Origin: Candidatus Methanoplasma sp.
GTDB lineage: Archaea; Thermoplasmatota; Thermoplasmata; Methanomassiliicoccales; Methanomethylophilaceae
NCBI GenBank assembly: GCA_031256615.1
Contig: JAIRQG010000028.1
Span: 1 to 6,990 of the forward strand
DNA length: 6,990 bases
Direction of reading: 5' to 3'
Shown here: positions 1-6,569 of the stretch, one piece after another
How the letters are laid out: every line of letters starts with the position of its first letter
How positions within the stretch are numbered: the stretch's first letter is position 1
Notes under the pieces: model-generated
The model's database searches: none
What the model saw: only the letters and a program-made list of their open reading frames with translations
What the model was told of the DNA's origin: nothing
Program-made: the position numbers and the translations under genes

Positions 1-3000
1 CACCCATAACGCAGAACGGTTTCTGCCCGCCGTATGCTCTGACCACGGCATTCAATCCGCCGAGGACATCATAGTCATCATCTATGTCGAGAAGATCGAA
101 CTCTCTGTCGTTATGGTTCTTCACTGTCACGTTAAGGGACGACATCCTGTTCTTGAAGGGTTTCTCCATCTTCTCTCCTTTCCACTTCCTCCCATAGGCA
201 TAGCAGCCCCATGTGGTGTATATTTGGGCAATATCCTCTATCGTATCCCATTTTGAAGACTCTATTAATATGCCTGTACCGGACCCATGCTGTCCCGGCG
301 GATCCCCGAATATGCGTATCATCGACATGAGACTCGCTTCTGCAGGAGAAAGCCCCTCCGAGATGTATTTCTGGATATCTTTCCTGAGATGTTTCTTCAA
401 ATAGTTCGATTCTTCAGACTCGTCAAGGGATGATATCATCTCCACCCCTTCGTCTATCATATGCACTAAGTTAGGGAAAGAATCCCTGAACATTCCGCTT
501 ATCCTCAGTGTGACATCTATCCTTGGTCTTCCAAGTTCATCGATCGGTATCACTTCCAGACCGACCACTCTTCCGCCGTAGGATCCCCATTTTGGTCTCA
601 GGCCCATGAGATAAAGGAGGTAGGCTATATCGTCGCCGCCGGTCTTCATTGTGTCTGTTGCCCATACTATTATGCCTACATTCTCCGGGTAACAGCCCAT
701 TTCATCCACATGGCGCTTTATCATATCCTCTGCCATCTTCTTACCGACCTTCCAACTGACCTCGCTGGGGACCGCCTCCGGATCTATTGAATAATAATTC
801 TTGCCGGTGGGCAGAAGATGCGCATTGCCTCTTGTGGGCGAACCGGACGGTCCAGGTACAACATACCCGCCCGAAGAACCCTTTAAAAGAAGATCCATCT
901 CGTCGGAGATGCGAAGGATGTTTGGGTACAGGACATCACAGATGAATTCCAGCGTTACCTTGGCATGTTCCCAATTCTCGCCCAGAAGGTCTTTGGACAG
1001 TTCAAAGCAATCACTTTTATCGAATCCTTTTTCGAACATCCTGTCAATAAGTTCTTGGACAAGAGAATCTATCTCATCAACTACTGCTCCGTTCAGCTTT
1101 CCGTCGTCGTATGTTCCTGAGGGGTTTGAAAGAAGCCTATCCAAGTCTATGCCTTTTGTCTCTGCGACCGATGCGCGGAACGACGGAATGTCGCCGTTCC
1201 TGAGTCTGGTCATGCAGTACACCATCTCTCTCAATCTTTTATCTTCAGGTGCATGTCCGAGAACATGCAGACCATCCTTAATGGCGGCATCTTTCAATTC
1301 TGTAACATAATCGTAAATCGTTTCTACTTTTTCAGCAACATCCTCTATGGTGGCGTCCTCTTCCAGGCCCAGCTCCTTGAACATAGAGAGTCCCTTTATG
1401 ATGCCGTATATCTTTTCAAGCACGATGTCAGTTTGTTCTGAATGTCTTCTCGATGATGTGTTCAGGAAGGTCTGAAGAGCGACATCGAGATCAGCAAGTT
1501 CTTCATAACCGTCGGCACGTGCCATTGCCGCCACCATGTAGCCGTTCAGGACGGAATTCGTCCTTCTTTTGGCCTCCATGCCTTCTCCCGGGTCGTTGAT
1601 TATGTAAGGGTACATATTTGGCATTGTATCCAAGACAACGTCGGGATAACAATCCTTAGAGAGGCCGTTCCCCTTTCCCGGAAGCCATTCAAGCGTTCCG
1701 TGAGTTCCCATATGGATTATCAGATTCGCTCCGAACTCATCCCGTATCCAGCGATAATATGCGAGATACTGGTGCGGCATGACCACGTCTGTGCTATGAT
1801 AAAGCTGTTCGGCATGGGCGTGATGCCCTCTGTTCGGTTGGATCCCGATGAAAATGTTACCGTTCCTGACCCCCGGTATTATGAATTTGTTCCCAAAGAC
1901 AGTGATCTCTCCCGGCGGCTCGCCCCAGTTCCTGCACATGGCCTCACGCGGCGTCTCCGGAACAGAATTGAACCACTCCATGTAGCGCTCCACTTTGACC
2001 ATGTCGGCGGCACGGCCGGGTATTTCTTCAGGAGGTATCCATTCCAGGTCGTTCGTCAGTGCGGACATCATCTCATCGACTATCTCCTGGCTTGTCCCGG
2101 GAATGTGGTCGATCACATAGCCTCTTTCTTTCATCTCTATCATCATTCTTCTGATACTCTCAAAAGAATCAAGCCCGCCGGCACCCCCGAGGCGGTCGTT
2201 AGAGGGAGGATACATGTTAAGCATGACCACTATCTTGGTTTCCGGTATCGGCATCATCTTAAGCTCGGCCCATTTGATGGCCAATGATGCTATCCTATCC
2301 ACACGGTCAGGTACGAACTTGTTCCTGTATCTTCCCTCATCATCTTTTTCCATGAACTGCAGAGGGACGGTTATTATCTGGCCGTCCATCTCCGGCCAGA
2401 TAACACATGTAGATATCTCAACGATCCCCATTCCCACAGTGTCTTTTTCCCATGCCTTCCTGCTTTTGAGTATCATCGTTGCTTGAAGAACAGCTACGTT
2501 CAGGTCGTTGAAGAAGTTATAGACCTCCTGCTCCGTCTCCCCCTCTCCGGGATTTGCCAGAGAAAGCTGTGAGAACCCTGTGCATATAATAACTGAACCA
2601 ACGGTCGGTTTCCCATTTCTTATAAAAAATCGTTCAATTGTCTTATGTACACCGATAGATTTTGTTACTTCTCCCGGAGAGGATATGAAGAACACAGGTA
2701 TTGTACCGGCACCCATTCTTTCAACAGCTCTTATCAAAGCATCTACATGATCTGTGTTCTTGCCTATCCAACAATTTTGATGGAACAATATGCCTACAAC
2801 TGGCCCGGGTTTCAGATTATCCAGATATTCATTCTCATCTATATTTTCGAGATCGGGGTGATACAGGCCCTGCGCAGGAGGGACGAAGGGTTCCGGTATC
2901 TGCACATCTTCAGCCCCTGCAGTTTTGACGCATGCCCACTTCAACAGACCTATGCTGTTAGCCGTTCCTCCCAATTCTATGAACCTGCGGAGATGTTCAT

Positions 3001-3382
3001 GATCATCATCCGGGAATGGGAATCGGGACCTGAAATCTTTGTTCACTCCAAGCGAATTGCAGCTGAGCATCAGAGGTATGCTCTTATTATCGATGACAGA
3101 CAGCAATCTGCCTAGTTTCTTGAAATAAGACGGGTCGCTGTGAACCCTTATAATAATAAGGTCAGCATTCCGTGCGGAGTTCAACAGATCCATGAAGGAT
3201 TCTTCATCCTCATCAAGGGGTTCTGAATTTGCCGTGACGACCTTGATGTTCACATCCAGATCCGAGAGGGCCCGACAGGCTTCTCCGATAGTGTTTGGGT
3301 CCATGCATCCTGCGGATATGTATACTAGAGTCAGACCCTTTTTGCAATCCCCTCTCTTGTTGTCTATGTGTTCGGTCATCAT
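1..3382 (-). CDS. cobN: CobN-family chelatase large subunit, C-terminus outside window
   Basis: The CobN/ChlH/BchH family is the large subunit of ATP-dependent chelatases that insert Co or Mg into a tetrapyrrole; some CobN-like proteins remove metal from heme instead. The frame is open without a stop from 3382 to the window edge, giving 1127 residues; family members are usually about 1200-1400, so roughly the last 100 or more are missing. Family landmarks are GLYHPD near residues 172-177, a YPP...GGAGGLDSF block near 391-407, the hallmark HMGTHGTLEWLPGKG from 557, then CYPD and MPNMYPYIINDPGEG, and YLLYLMGLRPKWG near 921-933. The frame was checked at residues 175, 557 and 932 and is unbroken. 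There is no signal peptide or membrane span at the N-terminus, so it is probably cytoplasmic. The start is one of two adjacent ATGs (3382 or 3379), with AAGGATG about 7 bases upstream. It has its own promoter and operator. No small AAA+ subunit (CobS/T or ChlI/D) is in the window. Metal and direction of reaction cannot be read from sequence. Confidence 0.93.
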   Translation of the reverse strand, partial: MMTEHIDNKRGDCKKGLTLVYISAGCMDPNTIGEACRALSDLDVNIKVVTANSEPLDEDEESFMDLLNSARNADLIIIRVHSDPSYFKKLGRLLSVIDNKSIPLMLSCNSLGVNKDFRSRFPFPDDDHEHLRRFIELGGTANSIGLLKWACVKTAGAEDVQIPEPFVPPAQGLYHPDLENIDENEYLDNLKPGPVVGILFHQNCWIGKNTDHVDALIRAVERMGAGTIPVFFISSPGEVTKSIGVHKTIERFFIRNGKPTVGSVIICTGFSQLSLANPGEGETEQEVYNFFNDLNVAVLQATMILKSRKAWEKDTVGMGIVEISTCVIWPEMDGQIITVPLQFMEKDDEGRYRNKFVPDRVDRIASLAIKWAELKMMPIPETKIVVMLNMYPPSNDRLGGAGGLDSFESIRRMMIEMKERGYVIDHIPGTSQEIVDEMMSALTNDLEWIPPEEIPGRAADMVKVERYMEWFNSVPETPREAMCRNWGEPPGEITVFGNKFIIPGVRNGNIFIGIQPNRGHHAHAEQLYHSTDVVMPHQYLAYYRWIRDEFGANLIIHMGTHGTLEWLPGKGNGLSKDCYPDVVLDTMPNMYPYIINDPGEGMEAKRRTNSVLNGYMVAAMARADGYEELADLDVALQTFLNTSSRRHSEQTDIVLEKIYGIIKGLSMFKELGLEEDATIEDVAEKVETIYDYVTELKDAAIKDGLHVLGHAPEDKRLREMVYCMTRLRNGDIPSFRASVAETKGIDLDRLLSNPSGTYDDGKLNGAVVDEIDSLVQELIDRMFEKGFDKSDCFELSKDLLGENWEHAKVTLEFICDVLYPNILRISDEMDLLLKGSSGGYVVPGPSGSPTRGNAHLLPTGKNYYSIDPEAVPSEVSWKVGKKMAEDMIKRHVDEMGCYPENVGIIVWATDTMKTGGDDIAYLLYLMGLRPKWGSYGGRVVGLEVIPIDELGRPRIDVTLRISGMFRDSFPNLVHMIDEGVEMISSLDESEESNYLKKHLRKDIQKYISEGLSPAEASLMSMIRIFGDPPGQHGSGTGILIESSKWDTIEDIAQIYTTWGCYAYGRKWKGEKMEKPFKNRMSSLNVTVKNHNDREFDLLDIDDDYDVLGGLNAVVRAYGGQKPFCVMG

Positions 3383-3398
3383 CGTATCATCCTTATTA

Positions 3399-3415
3399 TT
3401 GGATTATACATCCAA
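3399..3415. promoter_or_regulatory. Operator site 1, before the chelatase gene
   Basis: TTGGAT-TATAC-ATCCAA is a perfect 6-base inverted repeat with a 5-base spacer. It ends 16 bases before the first ATG of the chelatase gene. Its centre (3407) lies about 30 bases downstream of the TATA-like box centre, so it covers the expected transcription start near 3411. That geometry suits a repressor. It belongs to a set of four such sites in this window. Confidence 0.8.
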
Positions 3416-3432
3416 AAGGATATCACAGAGAA

Positions 3433-3441
3433 GAATATAAA
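3433..3441 (-). promoter_or_regulatory. Archaeal TATA-like box for the chelatase gene
   Basis: On the minus strand this reads TTTATATTC, close to the archaeal TTTATATA type. It is centred about 55 bases before the start codon and predicts initiation near 3411, inside operator site 1, with a leader of about 30 bases that carries the AAGGATG ribosome site. It was assigned by eye. An alternative is that the AT-rich centre of the operator itself acts as the TATA box, which would give a leaderless transcript. Confidence 0.5.
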
Positions 3442-3490
3442 CATTAACACTTGCTGGGTATGTCAATTATTTTGAAAAATGATCATTTCA

Positions 3491-3519
3491 AAGAAAAAGA
3501 AATCGGTGCTTGAGCACCG
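3491..3519 (-). terminator. Hairpin plus T-tract terminator after the binding-protein gene
   Basis: CGGTGCT-TG-AGCACCG (3504-3519) is a perfect 7-base inverted repeat beginning one base after the stop codon of the binding-protein gene. On the minus strand it is followed by ATTTCTTTTTCTTT. This looks like a transcription terminator separating the binding protein from the chelatase, which has its own promoter 50 bases further on. Archaeal termination depends mainly on the T-tract, so the role of the hairpin is less certain. Confidence 0.7.
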
Positions 3520-3520
3520 T

Positions 3521-4615
3521 TTAAGAGTTTATCTGAGTCCAGAACAATTTAAGGTAATCTGTATAGTTGTCTCCGAAAAAGTGATTTATTTCAAAATTCA
3601 GTTTATCTTCGTACATGAACATTGCCATCATTGCGACCGTATTCACAAATCCTTGCGTGGTCATGGTGAATGCCGAACTGCTAGGACTGAATGTTCCATA
3701 TATTCTGTCGTTCACTGCTGCATTGAGGCTCTTCGTCACAGAGTTTGTTTTTATTGAATTCAATTCGGCAGCGGAGACAGGACTCATGTCAAGGATGATG
3801 TCCGGATTGGCATTCACGATGGCTTCCGTGTTTACGATCGCATACATACCCGAAAGATCAGAGAAAGAATTGGTCCCTCCGAGCATTTTTATCAGCGGTG
3901 TTCCCATAAGGTATGTTTGACCGCAGGCATACGTGCCATACTCAGATCCGTAACCCATGAACACAGCTACTTCGGGGGAGTCAGCTTTAAGAGACTTGGT
4001 CCAGTTAACGACCTTTCCGATCGCAGATTTCATCTGATCCACAAGTTTATCGGCCTCTGATTCTTTTCCGATCACTTTGCCTATCAACTCAATATTGAAG
4101 TAAATGTTATCGAGAGAATTGTCATCTTTGCATATGACAACCGGTATTCCCATGCTCTCAAGCTGCGAGATGGTCGCATCGCTGTTGAAGTATCCTCCCA
4201 TTATTACTACATCTGGGTTGCAGAGAAGTATAGACTCTGCGGCTATCAGATACATGCCGCCGAGGTCCTTGATAGTATTGTTGCTCAGTCCGCTGAGTAT
4301 CGAACCCGGGAATCCGTCATTCGGCATTCCTATTATGTATTCTTGAACTGTGTAAGGGTTCGTGTCCACGGTGACCCCTGCAAGTTTTGAGTATCCTCCC
4401 AATCCGCATACCATCTCCGTGACAGTCGCGGATGTGGATGCTATTCTGTCTGATGATTCTACGGTTACTTTCCTTCCAGCTCCGTCTATGATCGTACCAT
4501 CGCTGTCATCGTTAGAAAATGCCACGAAGGCGGCACCTATAGCGACTACACCTACAAGAGCAATAACGATAATAGCTATCACAACGGAAGATACTGCTTT
4601 TTGATTCATTTTCAT
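3521..4615 (-). CDS. ABC-type substrate-binding protein, BtuF/FepB family, membrane-anchored
   Basis: This 364-residue protein is probably the extracellular binding component of an ABC importer for a metal chelate such as corrinoid, heme or siderophore (periplasmic-binding-protein-2 family, PF01497 type). Residues 8-33 form one hydrophobic span, followed by an acidic linker (NDDSDG) and no lipobox cysteine, so it is likely tethered by an uncleaved anchor. The binding domain starts near 41: GRKVTV at 47-52, the RIAS...ATVTEM strand-helix at 57-68, then GLGGYSKLAGVT; NPDVVI at 133-138 closes the first lobe, MGIPVV follows, and NTEAIVNANPDIILDMSP is the matching second-lobe unit. Length is normal for the family plus the anchor. 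Start: ATG at 4615 has AGGCG about 8 bases upstream; an in-frame ATG at 4609 is possible. No permease or ATPase gene is in the window, so the partners must lie elsewhere. It has its own promoter, operator and terminator, so it is probably monocistronic. The ligand is not determinable here. Confidence 0.9.
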   Translation of the reverse strand: MKMNQKAVSSVVIAIIVIALVGVVAIGAAFVAFSNDDSDGTIIDGAGRKVTVESSDRIASTSATVTEMVCGLGGYSKLAGVTVDTNPYTVQEYIIGMPNDGFPGSILSGLSNNTIKDLGGMYLIAAESILLCNPDVVIMGGYFNSDATISQLESMGIPVVICKDDNSLDNIYFNIELIGKVIGKESEADKLVDQMKSAIGKVVNWTKSLKADSPEVAVFMGYGSEYGTYACGQTYLMGTPLIKMLGGTNSFSDLSGMYAIVNTEAIVNANPDIILDMSPVSAAELNSIKTNSVTKSLNAAVNDRIYGTFSPSSSAFTMTTQGFVNTVAMMAMFMYEDKLNFEINHFFGDNYTDYLKLFWTQINS

Positions 4616-4626
4616 GATATCGCCTG

Positions 4627-4643
4627 TTGGATGTATATTCCAA
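4627..4643. promoter_or_regulatory. Operator site 2, before the binding-protein gene
   Basis: TTGGAT-GTATA-TTCCAA is the same 17-base inverted repeat with one arm mismatch, and the arms extend by one outer G/C pair (4626 and 4644). Read in this orientation it differs from site 1 on the minus strand (TTGGATGTATAATCCAA) at one base only. It ends 11 bases before ATG 4615 and covers the expected transcription start near 4641. Confidence 0.78.
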
Positions 4644-4660
4644 CTAGGTACTCACGTAAA

Positions 4661-4672
4661 GATATTTATAAT
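4661..4672 (-). promoter_or_regulatory. Archaeal TATA-like box for the binding-protein gene
   Basis: The minus strand reads ATTATAAATATC, a good AT-rich TATA box. Its centre near 4667 predicts initiation around 4641, within operator site 2. The centre-to-centre distance from box to operator is about 32 bases, nearly the same as for the chelatase gene (30). Confidence 0.55.
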
Positions 4673-4814
4673 AATCTGTTAAACAAAATTTCTGTGTTCA
4701 GAGAAATCTTTTGATGAATAAGGGCAGGATAAAAAGGCGACTCGCAAGAGCTCATCAACTGAAGTCTTTTCTTATTGCCAGATCGTTATAATTGCCCCTG
4801 AGAGAGATCGGAAC
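4673..4814. other. Intergenic stretch, no gene seen
   Basis: No reading frame or RNA gene is supported here. It is mostly AT-rich with one weak hairpin and T5 tract (4731-4753, listed separately), and it leads into the promoter of the binding-protein gene. Confidence 0.5.
4731..4753 (-). terminator. Possible weak terminator before the binding-protein gene
   Basis: On the minus strand, GA(G)CTC-TTGC-GAGTC can form a 5-pair stem with one bulged G, followed by GCC and then TTTTT (4731-4735). It would end transcripts coming from the hydrolase and small-gene region. The stem is short, and the call rests on position plus the T5 run. Confidence 0.3.
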
Positions 4815-5084
4815 TTAATGAGTTAACCGCCCCATTAGCTTGGATAGAGTTGTATGGTGGTCTTCGAAATCTCCGCCGTGACAAAAAGTGTCCCGGTGCT
4901 GGTGTCCCTTTACCGCATATATCTGACAACCGGTTGCAAAAGAAGCAGATGTTGTGTTTGGTTTATTATTCTGAAAGGTGTTTCCCAACCCGGTAGACAT
5001 AATTGGAGTTTCTCTTTCTATACAACCTGCCAAGTCTATTTTGATCGCTTCTTTCAATGACTGCCGTCTCTCTCTGAACAGCAT
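4815..5084 (-). CDS. Doubtful 89-residue reading frame, not recognised
   Basis: An open frame of 89 codons in the same frame as the broken small membrane gene upstream, from which it is separated by three stops (TAA, TGA, TAG). The product is His/Cys-containing towards its end (GCQIYAVKGHQHRDTFCHGG) and has no membrane span or family motif I recognise. There is no convincing ribosome site before ATG 5084. It overlaps the 58-codon frame 4966-5142 in another frame, so at most one of the two is likely to be translated. It may be the decayed tail of a longer gene that began at 5263. Confidence 0.22.
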   Translation of the reverse strand: MLFRERRQSLKEAIKIDLAGCIERETPIMSTGLGNTFQNNKPNTTSASFATGCQIYAVKGHQHRDTFCHGGDFEDHHTTLSKLMGRLTH

Positions 5085-5142
5085 CGGAGATGGTCTCAGA
5101 ATTGTCTTTCGAGCCTAAAGGGTCATCTGAGTTCAGATCCAT
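4966..5142 (-). CDS. Small 58-residue reading frame, function unknown
   Basis: This frame encodes a charged, hydrophilic 58-residue peptide beginning MDLNSDDPLGSKDNSETISD and ending RVGKHLSE. Its ATG overlaps the stop of the preceding membrane-peptide frame as TAATG, an arrangement typical of translational coupling, or alternatively the trace of a one-base shift inside a formerly single gene. Composition looks more protein-like than the overlapping 89-codon frame, but no family is recognised. It would be the last part of the hydrolase transcript if transcribed. Confidence 0.3.
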   Translation of the reverse strand: MDLNSDDPLGSKDNSETISDAVQRETAVIERSDQNRLGRLYRKRNSNYVYRVGKHLSE

Positions 5143-5263
5143 TATGATATGCTGTACGACAGAGAGAAATCTGCTGGTGTGTCATCGTTGCTGCCTGTCA
5201 CAACAATTATTGCTGCATACAAAAATGCTGTGACCATCAGCGTCAGAGCTGCATTTTTTTCAT
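5142..5263 (-). pseudogene. Small single-span membrane protein, frameshifted in a 7-A run
   Basis: ATG at 5263 has a strong ribosome site, GAGGT at 5268-5272, four bases upstream, and lies 26 bases after the stop of hydrolase copy A, so it looks like the next gene of that operon. As written the frame reads MKKMQL and stops. One extra A in the 7-A run (5254-5260) would instead give a 40-residue product: MKKNAALTLMV, a hydrophobic span continuing to IIVV, then TGSNDDTPADF, and a stop at 5142. This is the same architecture as the N-terminus of the binding protein (Lys/Asn start, one span, NDD linker). It is either an inactivated gene, a sequencing or assembly error in the homopolymer, or a site of slippage. 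The mature function is unknown. Confidence 0.5.
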
Positions 5264-5289
5264 TCGAACCTCATTTCACCGTACACATC

Positions 5290-5880
5290 TTATTGACCGG
5301 CGACACCGCATATTTGATGCACTGAGCCGTACAGTTTTGTGGGTTCGGGTATTTTGGTGGTGCGGAGGTTCTCTTTTGCTTCTTCCAAAGTAAAGGTCTT
5401 GCACAGAACATATGCGGCATCGTTGAACTTTTCTTCAGTGGATATTAGCCCGCCGGCGAGTAGATACGGGCTTATATTGAACTCGAACGCTCCGAAGTAT
5501 GTTCCTAGGACACAACATTGTGTGACCATGCCGACAAGCAGTATGCTGTCGCAGCCGCATTCCTTTATCACATCTGCAAGCCTGCTTCCCAAGAATGAAT
5601 TCATACGGTCCTTGTGAACCGTTATGTCTTTCGGATCTGATATTATGCCGTGAAGATATTCATCGCCATCTTCTTTATCATAAGCCGTGCAGTGGCACGG
5701 GCCGTCATAATGGACAAAGATCACAGGCCGGTTATGTTCGCGGAACATTTTCGAAACCGCGTTCATTGTTTTTATGGCTTCTTTACCTTCCTGTACCGTT
5801 CCTCCGGTGAACTTTCTTTGGACATCTATCACAACGAGAGCTATCTTCCTATCCTTTTTATCCGGTAACTCATTTGACAT
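5290..5880 (-). CDS. Isochorismatase-like cysteine hydrolase, copy A
   Basis: A 196-residue member of the isochorismatase-like family, whose members cleave small amides or enol ethers (nicotinamidase, N-carbamoylsarcosine amidase, ureidoacrylate hydrolase, isochorismatase). The catalytic triad is visible: Asp19 in ALVVIDVQRKF, Lys90 in TVHKDRMNSF, and Cys123 in GMVTQCCVLGT. MNSFLGSRLADVIKECGCDS is the family's usual helix before the cysteine strand. Between the first and second catalytic residues is an unusual YDGPCHC segment (Cys62, Cys64), where nicotinamidases carry their metal-binding Asp/His, and a second CxC at 108/110. The start at 5880 is preferred over an in-frame ATG at 5913: the extra 11 codons consist of operator and promoter DNA, the family core starts just after residue 10, and TATA spacing puts initiation next to 5880, implying a leaderless mRNA. 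By eye about three quarters identical to copy B. No substrate can be assigned. Confidence 0.88.
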   Translation of the reverse strand: MSNELPDKKDRKIALVVIDVQRKFTGGTVQEGKEAIKTMNAVSKMFREHNRPVIFVHYDGPCHCTAYDKEDGDEYLHGIISDPKDITVHKDRMNSFLGSRLADVIKECGCDSILLVGMVTQCCVLGTYFGAFEFNISPYLLAGGLISTEEKFNDAAYVLCKTFTLEEAKENLRTTKIPEPTKLYGSVHQICGVAGQ

Positions 5881-5882
5881 AG

Positions 5883-5899
5883 TTGGATGATTAATCCAA
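5883..5899. promoter_or_regulatory. Operator site 3, before hydrolase copy A
   Basis: TTGGAT-GATTA-ATCCAA is a perfect 6-base inverted repeat with a 5-base spacer, two bases upstream of ATG 5880. A minus-strand TATA-like TTTATTAA (5903-5910) is centred 16 bases from the operator centre and predicts initiation near 5881, so the site fills the gap between TATA box and start codon. Confidence 0.78.
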
Positions 5900-5902
5900 T
5901 AG

Positions 5903-5910
5903 TTAATAAA
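5903..5910 (-). promoter_or_regulatory. TATA-like box of hydrolase copy A
   Basis: The minus strand reads TTTATTAA. Its centre near 5907 puts initiation about one base before ATG 5880, which fits a leaderless transcript. The box is conserved in the equivalent position before copy B. Confidence 0.45.
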
Positions 5911-5970
5911 CATAACGCTGGGACTTCAGCGGGGTTACTCCGTTTCAGCGGCTCCAAGCGCGCAGTGCTT

Positions 5971-6567
5971 TTACTGGCCGGTTACGTCGCACCTCTGATG
6001 CTCAGACCCCGATATATATGCGGGCCACCGTATCTTCGTGGTGCGGAGATTTTCCTCGATCTCTTCTAAAGTAAAGGTACTGCACAAAGAGCATGCCGCT
6101 TCGTTGAATTTGTCCAGCGTGGATATTGTTCCGCCTCTCAGAAGGTGCGGGCTTATGCTGTGATCGAACGCACCGTAATATGTTCCTAAGACGCAGTATT
6201 GTGTGACCATGCCCGCAAGCAGTATGCTGTCGCAGCCGCATTCTTTTATCACATCTGCAAGTCTGCTTCCCAAGAATGAGTTCATGCCGTCTTTGTGCAC
6301 AATTATGTCTTTAGGGTCTGACATGATGCCGTGCAGATATTCATCGCCGTCGTCCTTGTCGTAAGCCGAACAATGGCATGGACCATCATAATAGACAAAT
6401 ATTACGGGTCTGTCGTTATTGCGGAACATTGCCGCAACGTTGTTGATCGTCTCGATCGCTTTTGTGTTATTTTTTTCTGATATGTTCCCACCGGTGAATT
6501 TCCTTTGGACATCTATCAGAACAAGAGCTAGCTTCCTGTCTTTTTTCTCTGGTGGCTTTTCGGACAT
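5971..6567 (-). CDS. Isochorismatase-like cysteine hydrolase, copy B
   Basis: A 198-residue paralogue of copy A with the same catalytic triad: Asp19 in ALVLIDVQRKF, Lys92 in IVHKDGMNSF and Cys125 in GMVTQYCVLGT. It shares the unusual YDGPCHC (Cys64, Cys66) and ECGCDS (Cys110, Cys112) segments and the GS-x-HQ-x-C tail. The main differences are a two-residue insertion near 33-34 (KNNTKA) and a divergent stretch before the tail (IRWPAYISGSEHQ). The pair are adjacent and in the same direction, about 90 bases apart from stop (5971) to start (5880), and each has its own operator. ATG 6567 is chosen over the in-frame ATG at 6765: the intervening 66 codons hold operator, promoter and low-complexity sequence with no family resemblance, and the alignment of the two copies as proteins starts at MS. 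The predicted transcription start falls next to this ATG, again implying a leaderless mRNA. Substrate unknown. Confidence 0.87.
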   Translation of the reverse strand: MSEKPPEKKDRKLALVLIDVQRKFTGGNISEKNNTKAIETINNVAAMFRNNDRPVIFVYYDGPCHCSAYDKDDGDEYLHGIMSDPKDIIVHKDGMNSFLGSRLADVIKECGCDSILLAGMVTQYCVLGTYYGAFDHSISPHLLRGGTISTLDKFNEAACSLCSTFTLEEIEENLRTTKIRWPAYISGSEHQRCDVTGQ

Positions 6568-6569
6568 AG

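Noticed and set aside
1628..1643. TTGG...CCAA inverted pair inside the chelatase gene
   Set aside because: The spacing is one base shorter than in the four operators, the AT positions do not match, and it lies in the middle of a coding region.
801..2486. Long plus-strand open frames (for example 1700-2287, 195 codons)
   Set aside because: They are antisense to the intact chelatase gene, whose family motifs and unbroken minus-strand frame account for this DNA; the plus-strand translations show no family features.
3615..4604. Plus-strand frames across the binding-protein gene
   Set aside because: They mirror the minus-strand gene; their hydrophobic and Thr/Ser-rich stretches come from reading its codons backwards.
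4854..5060. Plus-strand 68-codon frame with a hydrophobic patch
   Set aside because: No ribosome site, no recognisable family, and it runs against the direction of everything else; better read as a shadow of the decayed minus-strand region.
5925..5951. Eight-base direct repeat TTCAGCGG at 5925-5932 and 5944-5951
   Set aside because: It is short, occurs only twice, and has no relation to the promoter or to a repeat array.
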